From Paenibacillus sp. FSL W8-0426 (GTDB taxonomy: Bacteria > Bacillota > Bacilli > Paenibacillales > Paenibacillaceae), in contig NZ_CP150203.1 in NCBI RefSeq assembly GCF_037969725.1, forward strand, positions 3,612,001 through 3,676,000: a stretch of 64,000 bases of DNA. The letters are read 5' to 3'. Position numbers and translations under genes: made by a program. A model generated the notes under the pieces. The model did no database searches, was not told where the DNA came from, and was given only the letters and a program-made list of their open reading frames with translations. How positions within the stretch are numbered: the first letter of the stretch is position 1; each line of letters opens with the position of its first letter. Of this stretch, positions 1-9,397 are shown piece after piece.

Positions 1-1014
1 GATTCTATTCAAGGCCACATGGAGACCGAACCATACAAATTCGGTAAATCGGGGTGAAATAAACGTCAGACCGTATATGATAATGCTCAGGAAAAGGAGG
101 GCAGGCTTGTATCTGAAAGGGGTGACCGTTTGCATGCCGATGACGGCACCGAACAAAAACCCCGCCGTTTTGATCCCGATTCCAATAAACAATATCATGG
201 TAAACAGGACGTCTGCCCGTTCAAACACCTTGGGCACCTGTATAAGCTGCGTTACCTCGAATAACGGATAGGTGCTGGATGCAGCCAACTCCGGGCCCAG
301 CACAAGGATGGAAAGCTCATTAACGACTATAAGGAAAATGGCCGTAATCCAGTATACGATAACGATCCACCGCTTCAGCTTACGTTTATCCGCAATAAGT
401 TTAAACAGAGTTAAGAAAAGTACCGTCTGCCCGAAGGGGAAGGACATAATTTCGGGTATGGCTGCCTTCACTACGGGCATGAAGCCGTTCTCCAACACGG
501 GAAACAAAAATTCAAAATGCAAAAGCCCCGTAAAAGGAATCAGCAGCATAATACTGCCATAACCCAAAACCATGAGCAGCACCCATATATGGCAAAGAAG
601 AAACCAGACTCTTGGACCGAACCGCACCACATCGGCACAGACGATTAACGCAATTAAAGTAACGATCCCGGTTGGGGTTCTGTTCAGTAATGTCAAGGTC
701 CCGAGCTCCCCCATATCCCTGATCGTTCGGGATGACTCATATGTAAAGTAACCGATGAACCCGAGTCCCGCCAGACTTCCCATCCATCTTCCCCAATAAT
801 GGCGGAACATCTCGAATAAATCCAGCTCCGGTTCAAGGCGGTGAATGGTCAGGTACATCAGCAGCAGAATGAAGCCGGCGATGGCCCCGATCATCATGGC
901 CAGCCACGCATCCTGCTTTGCATCGCCTCCCAATAGGAATAGTGTTGTACTGCCAACCTGAAACAAAGAGAAGGCCATGACCAATCCGGATACACGGGTA
1001 ACGGTTTTACTCAT
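1..1014 (-). CDS. gerKB: GerAB/GerKB-type spore germination permease, 3' end off the window
   Basis: The frame runs 338 codons from an ATG at 1014 to the left edge without a stop. Family members are about 365 residues, so only a short C-terminal piece is missing. The protein is almost entirely hydrophobic helices joined by short loops, with the opening seen in GerAB/GerKB permeases (start MSKTVTRVSG, then a GSTTLFLLGGDAKQDAWLA stretch). These are membrane subunits, in the APC superfamily, of nutrient germinant receptors in the inner membrane of the dormant spore. It starts 23 nt after gerKC, with GGAGGAG upstream, so it is the third gene of the operon. The assignment to the K paralogue rather than another GerA-type receptor rests on gene order A-C-B and is less certain than the family. 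Confidence 0.88.
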   Translation of the reverse strand, partial: MSKTVTRVSGLVMAFSLFQVGSTTLFLLGGDAKQDAWLAMMIGAIAGFILLLMYLTIHRLEPELDLFEMFRHYWGRWMGSLAGLGFIGYFTYESSRTIRDMGELGTLTLLNRTPTGIVTLIALIVCADVVRFGPRVWFLLCHIWVLLMVLGYGSIMLLIPFTGLLHFEFLFPVLENGFMPVVKAAIPEIMSFPFGQTVLFLTLFKLIADKRKLKRWIVIVYWITAIFLIVVNELSILVLGPELAASSTYPLFEVTQLIQVPKVFERADVLFTMILFIGIGIKTAGFLFGAVIGMQTVTPFRYKPALLFLSIIIYGLTFISPRFTEFVWFGLHVALNRI

Positions 1015-1037
1015 CCTTTTTCGCTCCTCCAACAGGG

Positions 1038-2261
1038 TTAGGATTTGCTCCCGATATGCTTCTGCAGAAGCCCCGGGCGCCGAATTTGCGCATCCACCCG
1101 AACATCCAATTCCATCTTTTTAAATTCCCGCCCCCACTCGCTTTTCACTGTTTTCCACTCCTTCGGGTATTTGCGGTGAATCCGGTCAGCGAATCCCGCT
1201 GCGTCCACGCCAAGCTCTTGAAGCCTGGTCCAGCCTTCTTGAATCGTCCGTTCAACTTCTTTTTCGATCTCCGCTTCCATCTCATGGATGGTCTTCATTT
1301 TGGAGATATCTTTGTCGCATGTGGTTTCGATCAGTCCCCCGGTAAGTTTGACCGCAATCTCCATCGTGTAATGGAATCCGGTTTTGCGGGGGGTTAATTT
1401 GACTTTGGCGTTGTCTGCCCTGAACGACGTGTACATCTCGGACTGGTCGCCGCAAGGGAAACTAATTTGGGTATTCTTCACCTTTTGCGCCAAATAAGAT
1501 AAGCCCAAACTTTCATCCCTGTTCAGGAATCCTTTGAGTTTTCCTTCATGAAACAACGCCAATTTGGTTAGAGTCAGCCTGAGCGGAGTTGAGGTCTTTT
1601 TGAAGACATCCATATTTTCGGCTTCCTCTTCGTTTTTGCGGGTTACCTCCCCGGTCAATTCGGCAACCGGCACTCCAATGGACTTGGAATCGGAATTCAT
1701 GCTTAAAGCGAAATCATAAATCCTTGTTTTAGGAAAGACGGACAGGGTATCGCTTTCCTTATCGATCAAATCAGCCATCCCGGCACCAGGGAGCTTTTCG
1801 GGCGGCATGAGTTTTTTCAAAGTATCTGAAGCAGACCCCTCCGTCACGACCAAAGCTACCATTTCCCTAGCCTCGGTATTGCGCAGATAAAAATCGATCA
1901 GACGGTCCATGCCTGCCTCCGCCGCTCTTTTTCCAACATACACCACGCGATTATGCGAAATGTAGATCCGCCGCGATGTCTCCAGATTGCTGTTCGACAA
2001 AGCCTGATTATAGGTTTTTCCTTTTACCGAAATGACATGTGATGCGAGTTGGGAAGCTCCTCCAGATCCTCCTCCGGTTCCGCTTGCAATGGCCGACGGG
2101 ATAATGACCTGATAGGATACCATCCACGAGCCATCCTCCATCATATCAACTCCCGTGGCTGAAGTTACCCACAGCTCGTTGAGCTCGATCCGGTTCCAAC
2201 AGCCCGTTAAACCGAACAAGGCAGCCAGGACCATAATAAACCTGCCGAATTGATGCAACAT
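1038..2261 (-). CDS. gerKC: GerKC-type spore germination lipoprotein
   Basis: This is the C subunit (Ger(x)C family) of a germinant receptor, a lipoprotein on the outer face of the spore inner membrane. I start it at the ATG at 2261, giving 407 residues, because TCCTCC at 2266-2271 is an ideal ribosome binding site. A longer reading from 2315 overlaps gerKA and lacks one. The N terminus is a signal peptide ending in the lipobox LTGC with Cys21, followed by the family hallmark WNRIELNELW. The long C-terminal Spore_GerAC domain follows. It lies 10 nt after gerKA and 23 nt before gerKB. Confidence 0.92.
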   Translation of the reverse strand: MLHQFGRFIMVLAALFGLTGCWNRIELNELWVTSATGVDMMEDGSWMVSYQVIIPSAIASGTGGGSGGASQLASHVISVKGKTYNQALSNSNLETSRRIYISHNRVVYVGKRAAEAGMDRLIDFYLRNTEAREMVALVVTEGSASDTLKKLMPPEKLPGAGMADLIDKESDTLSVFPKTRIYDFALSMNSDSKSIGVPVAELTGEVTRKNEEEAENMDVFKKTSTPLRLTLTKLALFHEGKLKGFLNRDESLGLSYLAQKVKNTQISFPCGDQSEMYTSFRADNAKVKLTPRKTGFHYTMEIAVKLTGGLIETTCDKDISKMKTIHEMEAEIEKEVERTIQEGWTRLQELGVDAAGFADRIHRKYPKEWKTVKSEWGREFKKMELDVRVDAQIRRPGLLQKHIGSKS

Positions 2262-2271
2262 CCGTTCCTCC

Positions 2272-3891
2272 TTATGCCATTGGGTCCCGACCGTGTTCCC
2301 CCGCCTGTTCCGCATAGGATTCCTGTTCCGTGGCCTGCCTTACCGGATTGACGTCGCCAATCATCACCGGCCGTTTTTTCATCTTCCACCAAGGCGCTCG
2401 TACAAACAGGTCTTTCATGTTGCTCCTATTGAACGGTGCGAGCGGCATCATGTAAGGAACGCCGAACGACTCCAACGCTACCAAACGAACGAGAATAGGT
2501 ACAAGCCCTGCCAATACGCCATATAATCCAAAAGAGCCGGCCAACAGCATCAGCACAAATCGGAGCAAGCGGATGGAGCCGGCCATGTTGATGGCAGGCA
2601 GCACAAAGTTCGAGATGGCGGTGAATGATACCACGATAACCATGGCAGCGGACACCAGCCCTGCCTGGACAGCGGCTTGTCCAAGCACCAACGCCCCAAC
2701 GATGGAGATGGCCGGCCCGATCGCCCGCGGCATTCGGACTCCGGCTTCGCGGATGACCTCGAAAGTCAGCTCCATAATGATGGCTTCGAACAGTGTCGGC
2801 AGAGGCGTGGCCTCGCGCTGCGCGGCCAAACTGATCAGCAGCGTGGTCGGCAGCATCTCCTGGTGAAACGTCGTGGTTGCAATGTAAACCGAAGGCAGCA
2901 GCAAGGCCAGGAAAAAGGCAGCCATCCGAATCACTCGAAGAAAGCTTGCGAGATCGTACCGCTGGTAATAGTCCTCGCTTGATACGATAAATCGAAAAAA
3001 GGTAATAGGGGCTATGAGCACAAATGGAGTCCCGTCAACCATTATGGCGACCTGGCCTTCAAGCAAGCCGCCCGCTACGGCATCGGGACGTTCGGTGTTA
3101 TTCAGGGTGGGAAACGGTGTCCACACCCCATCCTGGATGAACTCCTCGATATATCCGCTCTCAAGGATGCTGTCGGTATCGATGGAATCCAATCGTTTGG
3201 AAATTTCCTGAACCACATCCGGATCCGCGATTCCCTGAATATATACGACCGATACCCTTGTCTGCGTATAGGCACCCAAGCTGCGGGATTCAATACGGAG
3301 CTCGGTCGATTTGATCTTTCTTCGAAGGAGCGCGATATTGGTAGAAATATCTTCGGTAAATCCCTCTTTGGGTCCCCTCAGCACCGTCTGGGACGTCGGC
3401 TCCTCGACCGACCTTTTGGATCCTCCACTGATCGAGACGGCAAAAGCCCTGGAGCTTCCTTCGATGATGAAGGCCACCTCTCCGTTCAGAATGGCGTCAA
3501 TCAAGCCTTGATCGTTGTTGATGCAGGTTACACTCCCTATGGTGATATGATCCTTCAGCCACGTTACGTCATGCAGGTCGGAGATGGCTTCATTTCGGAT
3601 ATCATTAGCGAGATCTTCCACTATTCTCGTAAGAAGCTGCTGATCGATCAGGCCTTCGATGTAACCTACGGCCAAGGACGGGTTGCCATGGCAGTTATTC
3701 CAGCTGCGAAGAACAAAATCAGAGCTATGTCCCATTCGCTGATTCAGCATGGTCATATTGTCCTTAAGTGCACAGCTTAGCGGCTTCGATACGTCCGGCG
3801 TTTGCCGTCGATCGTTCGAACCACGCTTTCCACCACTGCTATGGGGGCGTTCCGGCTGTTTAAACAGCCATTTTTTCAACTTCTGAATCAC
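2272..3891 (-). CDS. gerKA: GerKA-type spore germination receptor subunit A
   Basis: This is the A subunit of the germinant receptor. The N-terminal half is a soluble domain with the family motifs (DFVLR, VGYIEGLIDQQLL, GEVAFIIEGSSRAF). The C-terminal half has about five membrane helices with the signature EREATPLP-like stretch (AAQREATPLPTLFEA). I choose the GTG at 3891 (539 residues) because AAGGAG at 3901-3906 sits nine bases upstream. The ATG-initiated reading from 3957 would add 22 residues without a site. It is the first gene of gerKA-gerKC-gerKB. In known receptors A and C subunits are cytoplasmic/outer-face partners of the B permease. Confidence 0.92.
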   Translation of the reverse strand: MIQKLKKWLFKQPERPHSSGGKRGSNDRRQTPDVSKPLSCALKDNMTMLNQRMGHSSDFVLRSWNNCHGNPSLAVGYIEGLIDQQLLTRIVEDLANDIRNEAISDLHDVTWLKDHITIGSVTCINNDQGLIDAILNGEVAFIIEGSSRAFAVSISGGSKRSVEEPTSQTVLRGPKEGFTEDISTNIALLRRKIKSTELRIESRSLGAYTQTRVSVVYIQGIADPDVVQEISKRLDSIDTDSILESGYIEEFIQDGVWTPFPTLNNTERPDAVAGGLLEGQVAIMVDGTPFVLIAPITFFRFIVSSEDYYQRYDLASFLRVIRMAAFFLALLLPSVYIATTTFHQEMLPTTLLISLAAQREATPLPTLFEAIIMELTFEVIREAGVRMPRAIGPAISIVGALVLGQAAVQAGLVSAAMVIVVSFTAISNFVLPAINMAGSIRLLRFVLMLLAGSFGLYGVLAGLVPILVRLVALESFGVPYMMPLAPFNRSNMKDLFVRAPWWKMKKRPVMIGDVNPVRQATEQESYAEQAGEHGRDPMA

Positions 3892-4009
3892 GGAATACGC
3901 CTCCTTCTGGCTGGCGGTTAGGATGTAGTATGCAAAAATGTACATCTTTGTATACAAAGTACATGCAGAACAATCTCTTTCAGCATTGCTGAAGATGCGC
4001 CAAAGGCAG

Positions 4010-4039
4010 CAAAAGCCAAAAAGCCACCCTGAGGGCGGC
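4010..4039 (-). terminator. Rho-independent terminator after the coat-like gene
   Basis: On the minus strand GCCGCCC-TCA-GGGTGGC (4023-4039) forms a GC-rich stem with one G-U pair and is followed by TTTTTGGCTTTTG. It lies 15 nt beyond the stop of the gene ending at 4055 and separates it from the germination operon. Confidence 0.75.
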
Positions 4040-4054
4040 TCTGATCCATGCTGC

Positions 4055-4315
4055 TTAAATAATCGGTTGCATAACGGAATCCAATGTCATCTCGACAACC
4101 TTTTGGATTGAAGGAGATTGGGGATAGAACGCAAGCAGTTCTTTCAGATTTTGCTCCAGAACTTGAATCGTGCCTTTATACAGTCTATTCAATGCCGGAT
4201 CGGTCACTTCCTTTATCGCTTTTTTCAACTTAATCAGGACGACGGAATGAAAAGCGACAAGTTCATGTAATTCCATCGTTTCATGCCAGGCCAGATGTTT
4301 TTGCTGCACGCTCAT
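4055..4315 (-). CDS. Small CotF-like spore coat protein
   Basis: An 86-residue helical protein opening [19 protein letters not shown]. The ATG at 4315 is preceded by AGGAGG at 4321-4326; the open frame extends upstream to 4432 but without a ribosome binding site. The pattern of two amphipathic helices rich in His, Glu, Lys and Leu, with a [14 protein letters not shown] core, resembles short CotF/coat-associated proteins that are common in Paenibacillus. It has no signal peptide or membrane segment. Its position next to a germination operon fits a spore role. Family assignment is by recognition of the N-terminal pattern only; a general ferritin-like coat protein is the alternative. Confidence 0.6.
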   Translation of the reverse strand: MSVQQKHLAWHETMELHELVAFHSVVLIKLKKAIKEVTDPALNRLYKGTIQVLEQNLKELLAFYPQSPSIQKVVEMTLDSVMQPII

Positions 4316-4430
4316 GGTTTCCTCCTCGAGTGACACACCAGCATACAATAATGCGTTTGCTTCGATGGTTACTCTTAGTCGTGTCGGGTAACGGATACTG
4401 CAGCAACTGCTAAAAAGTTGCCGGGAGCAC

Positions 4431-4462
4431 ATGAAAGAAGCCGGTTATTCGGCTTCTTTCAT
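4431..4462. terminator. Perfect 13-bp inverted repeat before the lipoprotein gene
   Basis: Left arm 4431-4443 (ATGAAAGAAGCCG), six-base loop, right arm 4450-4462, then ATCTTTTTATG. It has terminator shape on the plus strand, but no plus-strand gene lies upstream, so it may instead belong to the leader of the lipoprotein gene starting at 4543. Confidence 0.5.
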
Positions 4463-4542
4463 ATCTTTTTATGCAACATTTTTTCGGATATAGCGTTGTT
4501 TACTTATACATACATTTTTCATCGATGAGAAGAGGCATGGTC

Positions 4543-5064
4543 ATGAAAAAAAATAAGCTCAACATTATGATTGTTATGATAGGAATTCTTGTTGTTGTTT
4601 CTGCTTGTGGGAATGTTACTGAAGAAAAACAGCTGGAGACTGCTCAAAACGTAAAACAGGAAAATGGTAATAGGGATGGCCTACAATCAGAAACAACAAA
4701 CTCTGCATTTAATGCTAACTTTGAGAAAGGTGTATTTGTCGATTTCGGTAAAGATAATGACCCTTTATTGAATGAACAGATTAAGGAAAATTTAAAGGTA
4801 ACCCTTGAAGCACAAACGAATGGTGACAAAGAAGCTTTCCGCAATACGTTCAAGACCCCTGAGACTGGTGATGCATATTTAGGTGTCATAGGTGATTATA
4901 AATTTACAGATATCGGACTTGTTCAAAAAGACACTACAAAAAATCAGATTTTGGTAGAGGTCCAAGGTGAATTAGCAAGAGAAACAGCAATTGATTCTGC
5001 TGCACTCACCTATTATTTTGCTTCGGATCCTGATGGGAATTGGTCTTTGGTTGCAATTGATTAA
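4543..5064 (+). CDS. Secreted lipoprotein of unknown function, paralogue of the one at 20258
   Basis: A 173-residue predicted lipoprotein. The ATG at 4543 begins MKKNKLNIMIVMIG and is preceded by AGAGG seven bases upstream. The signal peptide ends in the lipobox VSAC. A low-complexity Gln/Asn/Glu linker follows, then a globular domain from about residue 60. That domain shares spacing and motifs with the product of 20258-20797: GxxxDF near its start, a central helix with the LK-L pattern, an aromatic-rich strand region, and an end of the form W-S-x-x-x-I-D. The family is not recognised. It is one of few plus-strand genes in the first 20 kb and converges on the beta-propeller gene. Confidence 0.8.
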   Translation: MKKNKLNIMIVMIGILVVVSACGNVTEEKQLETAQNVKQENGNRDGLQSETTNSAFNANFEKGVFVDFGKDNDPLLNEQIKENLKVTLEAQTNGDKEAFRNTFKTPETGDAYLGVIGDYKFTDIGLVQKDTTKNQILVEVQGELARETAIDSAALTYYFASDPDGNWSLVAID

Positions 5065-5083
5065 TCTTTTCATTCAATTCGAG

Positions 5084-8000
5084 TTAAATTTGGGACCCCA
5101 ACTGTACCAAGAGCTCAGCGTGCTCTTGAGCTAATCCCTTACCACTTTTGGCTTGCACTTGATGGATAAATCCGTTCAATGCGCCATTTTTTGCTCCCGC
5201 ATTACCCGATTCATCGGCTTGTTGCACTTTGATCCATTGTTCTTTCAGTCTCTCAGCCAGCCCTTGATCATTAGGGAGGAACTCGTCAATAAGTCCTGCC
5301 ATGCCTTGATAGGTAAGGATCACTTCATAAGAAAAAGAGGACTTTGCAGCATTCCCAGCGATATCATACACGGATGCATCGACCAGATGCGCTCCAATAC
5401 CCGTTAAATAGGCCGGGCGATCTGCAAGCACAGCATCGCAATCACTTTTGGCTATACCTGATAATGCATCCTGAGCGGAGCATTCGATCCGGATGACATC
5501 ATCGACTTCATAGACGGGTTTTCCGGAAAATTCAATGATAGGGGCCGTTTTGTCGATCTTTACCTCGGTAGTAGAGGGCACCCCGAACACGCCATAAGCT
5601 GATTCTGCCCAATACGTTACTGACGTTACGCCTTCTGCGCTTACTGTAAACTCTGTGGTACTACCTGGGGTCTCACGCTGCTCGATTCTCTCAGCCCCTG
5701 TAGTTTCGTAGAAGAGGGAAGCTGCTCCTTCCGAGTTCAACGTTATGGAAACATCTTCATGGTGCCAGCCCTGCTCATTTGCCTGCGGATTAAAGGCAAC
5801 CTCAGTCAAGGGAGCCGTATGATCCTTAACCGTTACGGCAAAATCGTCGTAGTAAGCTGTTGAGATATTATAACGGCTGGTTACTGCGATCAGTCTGCCA
5901 TACGCCGTTCCTTCCGGTGCCGTACCGCGTAGGGTTACTTTTTGCCATTGGTGAAGTCGAGATTCATCCAGATGCGTTTCAAGCGTGGACAAACTCTGCC
6001 CTTCCGCATTATAAAATCGGAACATGAACCCCGGCTGGCCTGATTCAATATAAATTTGAGTGCTTGCGGTATACTCTCTCCCAGGCACTAGTGCGATTGG
6101 ATCGCTTTGCACCGCGACGGAGGCTGTACGGACAAGATCCGTTGTTTTCAGGCTGTAATCACCCGCAAAACTCTTGTCGCCGCTTCGCTCAAAATGGGCA
6201 TCCCCGCTGGTTGCAAACATTGAAGTCCAGCCCGGCAGCTTTCCGTTCTCTTCCGGCTGCTCCAGTCCGGCATTGTTCACCGGCAAAGGTAGTCCCGGCG
6301 GTTCGGGTACAATCTCTCCATCGATTTTGATTCTATACAGAACCGTATTCGTTGCGAGATCGGTGAAATACAGGTTCCCATCCATCCCGAGATCAAATCT
6401 CGAAGCATCCGCTAATGTTCTGAAATCCAGCGTTTCCGGATCAATGACCGTCAGCTTGTTGTTAAACAGAACATACAATAGTCCGTCTTCCGACCAACGC
6501 ATCGGATGATGGTGCCACTGGGTGTAATAAAGCTTCGGATATATTTTTTTATATTTAACAAGTTTGTACGTGTCCGGATCGATCGCAAAAATATATTCAT
6601 AGGATGCTCCCCAGATGAGTCCATCCGGCCCGAGAGACAGGTCCCCAATGAAAACAGGATCGATAAGTTCGGGAATATCCAGGGTAAACTCCGTCATTTT
6701 TTGCTCTTTCTGAACATCCCATACAAAAATTTTGGCCTCCTGCTCGCTTGGCGTGGAGCCCAGTCCTCCCCTAATAGTCGTTGATCCAAAAATCTTTCCG
6801 TCTACATAGGCAGTACTAAGCACACTCTGATTCTGGACCACGTTGCGATGGACTTTGGTTTCACCTGTCGCTGTATCATGGACCGTCAGCGATCCTCCCA
6901 ACGTCCCGTATCCGGAAATGGTCGAAATAAACAGTTTGCCGTCCCCTTCAGACATATGCACAAGCCGTTCCTGATCGTTCCCGAGTACAGCGAGACGCTG
7001 CGGATTCGTGCTTCCCGGTTCTTGATTCAGATCATAAACGTACAAGCCACCTTCCGGGTAGACTCCCATATAGACTTTGTTTCCAATCGGGTATACACTG
7101 TCCGCTTGACCGATGCTGAAAGGTTTTGCCGTCATGGTCTCTAAATCAACCAACGAAGATCTCGCTTGTGAACCTGTTGTTATCAGCTGTGTCTCTGATA
7201 CGCTTTGAAGACGATTGACGACTCCCGGCAAACCCGGAATAATCGGAGGTTTTACGATGACTTTTTGGGTATCGATATTTAGCATGGCTACCCCGCCGTC
7301 ATATCGGACCGTAACGAGTGTTTTTCCCGGCAGCTCGGGATTGTTCTGAAACTCTACCCAATCTGCGCCTCTGAATCCACTCTCATAAGTCATGCCGGTT
7401 TCCGCCACCTGATGCGTCTTCAGGTCAAAGGTTTTCAGTTTTTTCTCTGACATATAATACAGCTTTCCATCGACCGAGTCGGTCGCATGAAGACCGGTTA
7501 CCTGCTGGAGCTCCGCATCAAGCCATGATCCTGTTGTTGTATCGTAGATGTAACCCTCACCCGGTATACCACTTCCATCCGTATAACGGGCGAACAAGTA
7601 ACGGTTATCGATCGTACTCAAATCGTATACTGTATCGTTTTTGACGGTAAGCGAAGATGCAATATTTGTTTTTTCACCTGTAGCCAAATCCACTCTCACG
7701 ATCTGTTCATGGGCCGTACCGGCATAAATATATCCACCCTGGTAAGCAATGGAACGGACATACTCCTGATCAAGCGCGCCAATAACGCGGCCGTAATCCC
7801 TCACTTGCTTGGTAGCAGGGTCATACTGCCAAACCTTGCCGCCCGGATAAGTCCCGACGTACACTCTCCCCTGTTCATCCGTCGTGATGCTGTTGGAGAC
7901 AGACTGTCCTTCAAATTGGGCTACTTGAACGGCCTCATGGGTGACAGGCGAATACTCCCATAACCGTGCACCCGATCCTTCGGCCGCCACATATAGCGTA

Positions 8001-8338
8001 CCGTTCGGCGCAACGGTATGCGCCCAAGAGCTTTCCGACGGCGCAAGAGAAACGGTCCGAAGCAGTTTGTACTCTTCGAGATCGATCACATTCAGGTAGC
8101 CAGGCTTTCCTTTGCTTGTGGCATACATCACGGGTTTTCCATCCTCGTAGCCTACGGTTCCGTTAAAGACAGCTACCGTGTAGTTGTTGGGAACAAGCAA
8201 TTCTTCGGGTTCGCTGAAGTTTTTTTGATTAAGTCTGGATTCCTCTGCTCGGACAGGAGCAGGCTGCACGGGAAACATCACAACAACAAGCAAACAACTC
8301 ATGAACATGGTGATCAGGTTGAAAAAAGGCTTTTTCAT
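5084..8338 (-). CDS. Large secreted beta-propeller protein with carbohydrate-binding-like and FIMAH-like domains
   Basis: 1084 residues, started at the ATG at 8338 because GGGGAG lies eight bases upstream. A Sec signal peptide (residues 1 to about 32, ending PVRA) is followed by about 630 residues of repeating WD/YVTN/SMP-30-like blades (GTYPGGKVWQYDP, GKLYYMSEKKLKTFDL, DGLIWGASYEYIFAIDP). Next comes a CBM4/9-like beta-sandwich (NAGLEQ...LPGWTS, about 690-840), an Ig/OmpL47-like domain (DKTAPIIEF, about 850-960), and a C-terminal helical tail resembling FIMAH domains (AGLIDEFLPNDQGLAERL). It is the last gene of the eight-gene operon. Propellers of this kind include polysaccharide lyases and non-enzymatic binders; I cannot assign an activity. 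An extracellular polysaccharide-binding or -cleaving role is inferred from context. Confidence 0.75.
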   Translation of the reverse strand: MKKPFFNLITMFMSCLLVVVMFPVQPAPVRAEESRLNQKNFSEPEELLVPNNYTVAVFNGTVGYEDGKPVMYATSKGKPGYLNVIDLEEYKLLRTVSLAPSESSWAHTVAPNGTLYVAAEGSGARLWEYSPVTHEAVQVAQFEGQSVSNSITTDEQGRVYVGTYPGGKVWQYDPATKQVRDYGRVIGALDQEYVRSIAYQGGYIYAGTAHEQIVRVDLATGEKTNIASSLTVKNDTVYDLSTIDNRYLFARYTDGSGIPGEGYIYDTTTGSWLDAELQQVTGLHATDSVDGKLYYMSEKKLKTFDLKTHQVAETGMTYESGFRGADWVEFQNNPELPGKTLVTVRYDGGVAMLNIDTQKVIVKPPIIPGLPGVVNRLQSVSETQLITTGSQARSSLVDLETMTAKPFSIGQADSVYPIGNKVYMGVYPEGGLYVYDLNQEPGSTNPQRLAVLGNDQERLVHMSEGDGKLFISTISGYGTLGGSLTVHDTATGETKVHRNVVQNQSVLSTAYVDGKIFGSTTIRGGLGSTPSEQEAKIFVWDVQKEQKMTEFTLDIPELIDPVFIGDLSLGPDGLIWGASYEYIFAIDPDTYKLVKYKKIYPKLYYTQWHHHPMRWSEDGLLYVLFNNKLTVIDPETLDFRTLADASRFDLGMDGNLYFTDLATNTVLYRIKIDGEIVPEPPGLPLPVNNAGLEQPEENGKLPGWTSMFATSGDAHFERSGDKSFAGDYSLKTTDLVRTASVAVQSDPIALVPGREYTASTQIYIESGQPGFMFRFYNAEGQSLSTLETHLDESRLHQWQKVTLRGTAPEGTAYGRLIAVTSRYNISTAYYDDFAVTVKDHTAPLTEVAFNPQANEQGWHHEDVSITLNSEGAASLFYETTGAERIEQRETPGSTTEFTVSAEGVTSVTYWAESAYGVFGVPSTTEVKIDKTAPIIEFSGKPVYEVDDVIRIECSAQDALSGIAKSDCDAVLADRPAYLTGIGAHLVDASVYDIAGNAAKSSFSYEVILTYQGMAGLIDEFLPNDQGLAERLKEQWIKVQQADESGNAGAKNGALNGFIHQVQAKSGKGLAQEHAELLVQLGSQI

Positions 8339-8363
8339 CACGTATCTCCCCTTCTTCATGTCA

Positions 8364-9371
8364 TCAAAAATACTTGATCAACGTGGCCAGGGCCCCTTGA
8401 GCCGAGTCGGATTGATAATTTCCATAGGCTTGAAACGCTTCGTCCAACGCAAACATATGCGTGATAGCAGGACTTACCGTAATTCGCTGATCAGCAAGCA
8501 GCCTGACGTACTCGTCCATATTTCTTCCTTCCGTCCAACGCACGAAACCGATCGGATAATCCTGATTGTCCATCTCGTACTGCATATCGTACCTTCCCGG
8601 CCCGCCCGCTCTCGAGATCAGGATCTGGGCTTCTTTGCGAAACATCAAATCTCTTGAAAACTCCATGGACAAATCACCGACGATCACGACTTTTCCCCGG
8701 TCACGAAGCCACTCAAGTGACTTGTTGATCAGCATTTCTCCAGGTCCGCCAGCACATAAGAGGATGGAATCAAATCCGTGTCCCCCCGTTTCGTTCACCA
8801 CAAAACGTTCCACTTCCTCTTCGCTTGAAAAGCTCGCTTGAATTCCCATCTGCTCCTGAAGCAGCTGAACCCGTGCTTCGCTCAGATCGTATGCAGCAGT
8901 GTGACATGCACCAGCAGCGGCAATTTGGGCCACAAGATTTCCGAGAATACCCAATCCAACGACAAGCACCTTGTCCCCGAACCTCACATCGGCTGTACGC
9001 AGTGCATGTATGGCAATGGCCCCGAGCCCTGTAAATGCGGCCTCCTCAGGTTTGACATGTTGAGGCACTTTGGTTACCAGATTGGTCGGTACCGAAATCA
9101 CTTCTGCATGTCTTACGTAAGGCACACCGTAACAAGCCACTCGATCTCCCGGCAGAATATCCCTGACTTCACTCCCCGTTTTTTCCACAATCCCGACGGC
9201 ACTATAGCCAAGATATACGGGAGATACGCCTGATTTCTTAATCGCACTCATCTCCGTACCGGGACTAATGCCCGAATATTCGGTTCTCACTTGCACATGC
9301 CGCTTGTTCAATTCGGGGATATTCGCTTGCAGTATCGTAACTTTTCCTTCCTTCGCAGCAACGATTTTCAT
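8364..9371 (-). CDS. Medium-chain dehydrogenase/reductase, zinc-alcohol-dehydrogenase superfamily
   Basis: 335 residues. The N-terminal GroES-like domain carries SGISPGTEMSA, the variant opening of the bi-domain/threonine-dehydrogenase-like branch, which lacks the usual catalytic Cys-x-x-Gly. No structural-zinc Cys cluster is visible. A Rossmann domain follows, with VVGLGILGNLVAQ near residue 140. It is therefore probably an NAD(P)-dependent polyol or sugar dehydrogenase, possibly without zinc. AAGGAGGAG precedes the ATG. It sits 26 nt downstream of the YtcP-like permease and 25 nt upstream of the propeller gene, so it is an internal member of the operon. It most likely oxidises or reduces the imported sugar or a derivative; substrate unknown. 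Confidence 0.8.
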   Translation of the reverse strand: MKIVAAKEGKVTILQANIPELNKRHVQVRTEYSGISPGTEMSAIKKSGVSPVYLGYSAVGIVEKTGSEVRDILPGDRVACYGVPYVRHAEVISVPTNLVTKVPQHVKPEEAAFTGLGAIAIHALRTADVRFGDKVLVVGLGILGNLVAQIAAAGACHTAAYDLSEARVQLLQEQMGIQASFSSEEEVERFVVNETGGHGFDSILLCAGGPGEMLINKSLEWLRDRGKVVIVGDLSMEFSRDLMFRKEAQILISRAGGPGRYDMQYEMDNQDYPIGFVRWTEGRNMDEYVRLLADQRITVSPAITHMFALDEAFQAYGNYQSDSAQGALATLIKYF

Positions 9372-9397
9372 TAGACAGAGCTCCTCCTTATGTCTGT

